Shown here: piece by piece, positions 62,948 to 64,000 of the stretch
How the letters are laid out: each line of letters begins with the position of its first letter
Numbering within the stretch: position 1 is the first letter of the stretch
DNA from: Acinetobacter indicus CIP 110367
GTDB lineage: Bacteria > Pseudomonadota > Gammaproteobacteria > Pseudomonadales > Moraxellaceae
Direction of reading: 5' to 3'
Assembly: GCF_000488255.1 (NCBI RefSeq)
Contig: NZ_KI530755.1
Span: forward strand, 186,001 to 250,000
Length of the DNA: 64,000 bases
Made by a program: the position numbers and the translations under genes
Notes under the pieces: generated by a model
The model's database searches: none
The model's input: only the letters and a program-made list of their open reading frames with translations
What the model was told of the DNA's origin: nothing

Positions 62948-63538
62948 ATGAACTTAATGAAAAAAACACTGCTGATGCTGGCACTCAGCAGCAGCTTGAC
63001 CCTGAGTGGCTGTGGCTATAACACCTTGCAGGTCAAAGATGAAGCCGTGACGGCGGCCTGGTCGGAAGTCCAAAACCAGTATCAGCGCCGTGCCGATCTG
63101 GTGCCGAACTTGGTCAATGTGGTGAAAGGCTACGCTGCACATGAAGAGCAGGTGTTGACTGAAGTGACCCAGGCACGTGCCAATGTGGCCGGCTTAAAAG
63201 TCGATCAGGCGGTGCTGGAAGATCCGGCTCTGTTCCAGCGCTATCAGGAAGCGCAAGCGCAAATGACCGGGGCGTTATCGCGTTTAATCGCGGTATCAGA
63301 AAATTATCCGGATTTAAAAGCCAATCAGCAGTTCCGGGATTTGCAGGTACAGCTTGAAGGCACCGAAAACCGTATTGCGGTAGCGCGTAACCGTTATATC
63401 ACCACGGTACAGGACTTTAATGCCTATTCACGCCAGTTCCCGCAGGTGATGACCGCAAAAGTCATTGGTATGGACACCAAGCCAAACTTTAGTGCCGATC
63501 AAAACGCGCAAACTGCACCAACCGTATCGTTTGAATAA
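62948..63538 (+). CDS. lemA: LemA family protein, probable lipoprotein
   Basis: 196 aa. The signal peptide ends in a lipobox LTLSGC, so the mature protein would start at C22. The LemA domain follows: WSEVQNQYQRRADLVPNLVNVVKGYAAHE, SRLIAVSENYPDLKANQQF and ENRIAVARNRY, an elongated helical fold. AGAGGA lies six bases before the ATG. It pairs with the TPM-domain gene 26 bp downstream, a frequent association of unknown biochemical meaning. Confidence 0.94.
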   Translation: MNLMKKTLLMLALSSSLTLSGCGYNTLQVKDEAVTAAWSEVQNQYQRRADLVPNLVNVVKGYAAHEEQVLTEVTQARANVAGLKVDQAVLEDPALFQRYQEAQAQMTGALSRLIAVSENYPDLKANQQFRDLQVQLEGTENRIAVARNRYITTVQDFNAYSRQFPQVMTAKVIGMDTKPNFSADQNAQTAPTVSFE

Positions 63539-63564
63539 TCCCACGCCCCAAGGAGCCGCGGATC

Positions 63565-64000
63565 ATGCCTGATTCAATTACTGCTCTCATCCGGTGTATA
63601 CTACACTGCCTGCTGTTGTGCTGTGCGCTATTGCTCAGTTCACTCAGCTTGGCAGATACCGCTGCCACCAGCTCAGCAGATGATCTGGTGGCAGCGCGTA
63701 TCATTCAGGAACAGCAACGTGCGGCCAATGCTCGTCATCAGAGTCAGACAGCCGCTGCATCTGAGGCAAGTGTTGAACAACCGGTGATTGGCAATGATAT
63801 GGCAGAAGGGGAGTCCATTCGTGGCTTGCCGACTTTAAATGAACCGGTGATTGATCAGGCCAATTTGCTGAGTGCAGCGCAGAAACAGGCGATTAGCCAG
63901 CGGATTTTGGCACTGCATCAGCAGGGTAAAGCGCAAATTGGGGTGGTAATTGTGCCGACCACCGGTCAGGAAGATATTTTTGATTTTGCTATGCGTGTTG
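63565..64000 (+). CDS. TPM-domain (YgcG-like) membrane protein, 5' part only
   Basis: Runs off the window end after 145 codons with no stop. ATG 63565 has AAGGAG upstream. A hydrophobic signal (LHCLLLCCALLLSSLSLA) is followed by a low-complexity Gln/Ala-rich linker. The TPM domain then begins with VIDQANLLSAAQKQAI, ILALHQQGKAQIGVVIVPTT and GQEDIFDFAMRV, typical of the periplasmic YgcG/Psb32 family. It partners lemA. Confidence 0.85.
   Translation, partial: MPDSITALIRCILHCLLLCCALLLSSLSLADTAATSSADDLVAARIIQEQQRAANARHQSQTAAASEASVEQPVIGNDMAEGESIRGLPTLNEPVIDQANLLSAAQKQAISQRILALHQQGKAQIGVVIVPTTGQEDIFDFAMRV

Overview
The window is chromosomal DNA of a gamma-proteobacterium, almost certainly an Acinetobacter species. 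The strongest signs are an Acr1-type long-chain fatty acyl-CoA reductase (wax ester pathway), a split his cluster (hisB-hisH, hisA and hisF interleaved with other genes), a type II homoserine kinase, a dcw segment rsmH-ftsL-ftsI-murE-murF-mraY that stops at mraY, and pilMNOPQ-aroK-aroB. The four intact insertion sequences that can be delimited, plus one IS200/IS605-type unit, make it a typical IS-bearing Acinetobacter chromosome. Nothing points to a plasmid or prophage.

Layout. 0-3.4 kb: a small unknown gene, a frameshifted aquaporin gene, and an AraC regulator divergent from a His-box membrane hydroxylase. 3.4-10.9 kb: hisF, hisA, hisH and hisB on the minus strand, interrupted by a DMT exporter, a DEDDy exonuclease, a DUF805 protein and an opposing thrB/cold-shock-DUF1294/membrane-protein group. 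10.9-12.6 kb: a PanZ-like GNAT protein, two identical tRNA-Phe genes with separate promoters and terminators, a 7-bp tandem repeat, and a secreted-protein gene broken by an in-frame stop. 12.7-19.6 kb: a succinyl-CoA:acetate CoA-transferase-type gene, ompR and envZ separated by an inverted-repeat element, and tex. 19.6-35.2 kb: accessory-rich stretch with IS4-family and IS3-family elements, acr1, metY, ettA, an IS605-like tnpA/tnpB pair, gltX with tRNA-Ala and tRNA-Glu, and a sulfate-binding protein. 35.4-43.4 kb: division and peptidoglycan genes plus rlmA, followed by the second IS4-family copy. 44.8-55.2 kb: PBP1a divergent from the type IV pilus operon pilMNOPQ, then aroK, aroB and a gene at the DamX position. 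55.2-64 kb: gltBD behind an apparent NtrC/sigma-54 control region, a predicted di-metal hydrolase, lemA and a TPM-domain gene cut by the window end.

The most striking observation is that all four delimited IS copies, from two unrelated families, interrupt the loop of a strong Rho-independent terminator hairpin (those of tex, ettA, the sulfate-binding protein gene and rlmA). In the IS4-family copies the 10-bp target duplication is exactly loop plus three stem pairs on each side. Both families also carry a hairpin followed by a T-rich stretch near the transposase 3' end, facing the incoming host transcript, which could replace the terminator they destroy. Other items worth a second look are the gltBD nitrogen-control region, the ompR/envZ spacer element, the intact TnpB with a structured right end, and three damaged genes.
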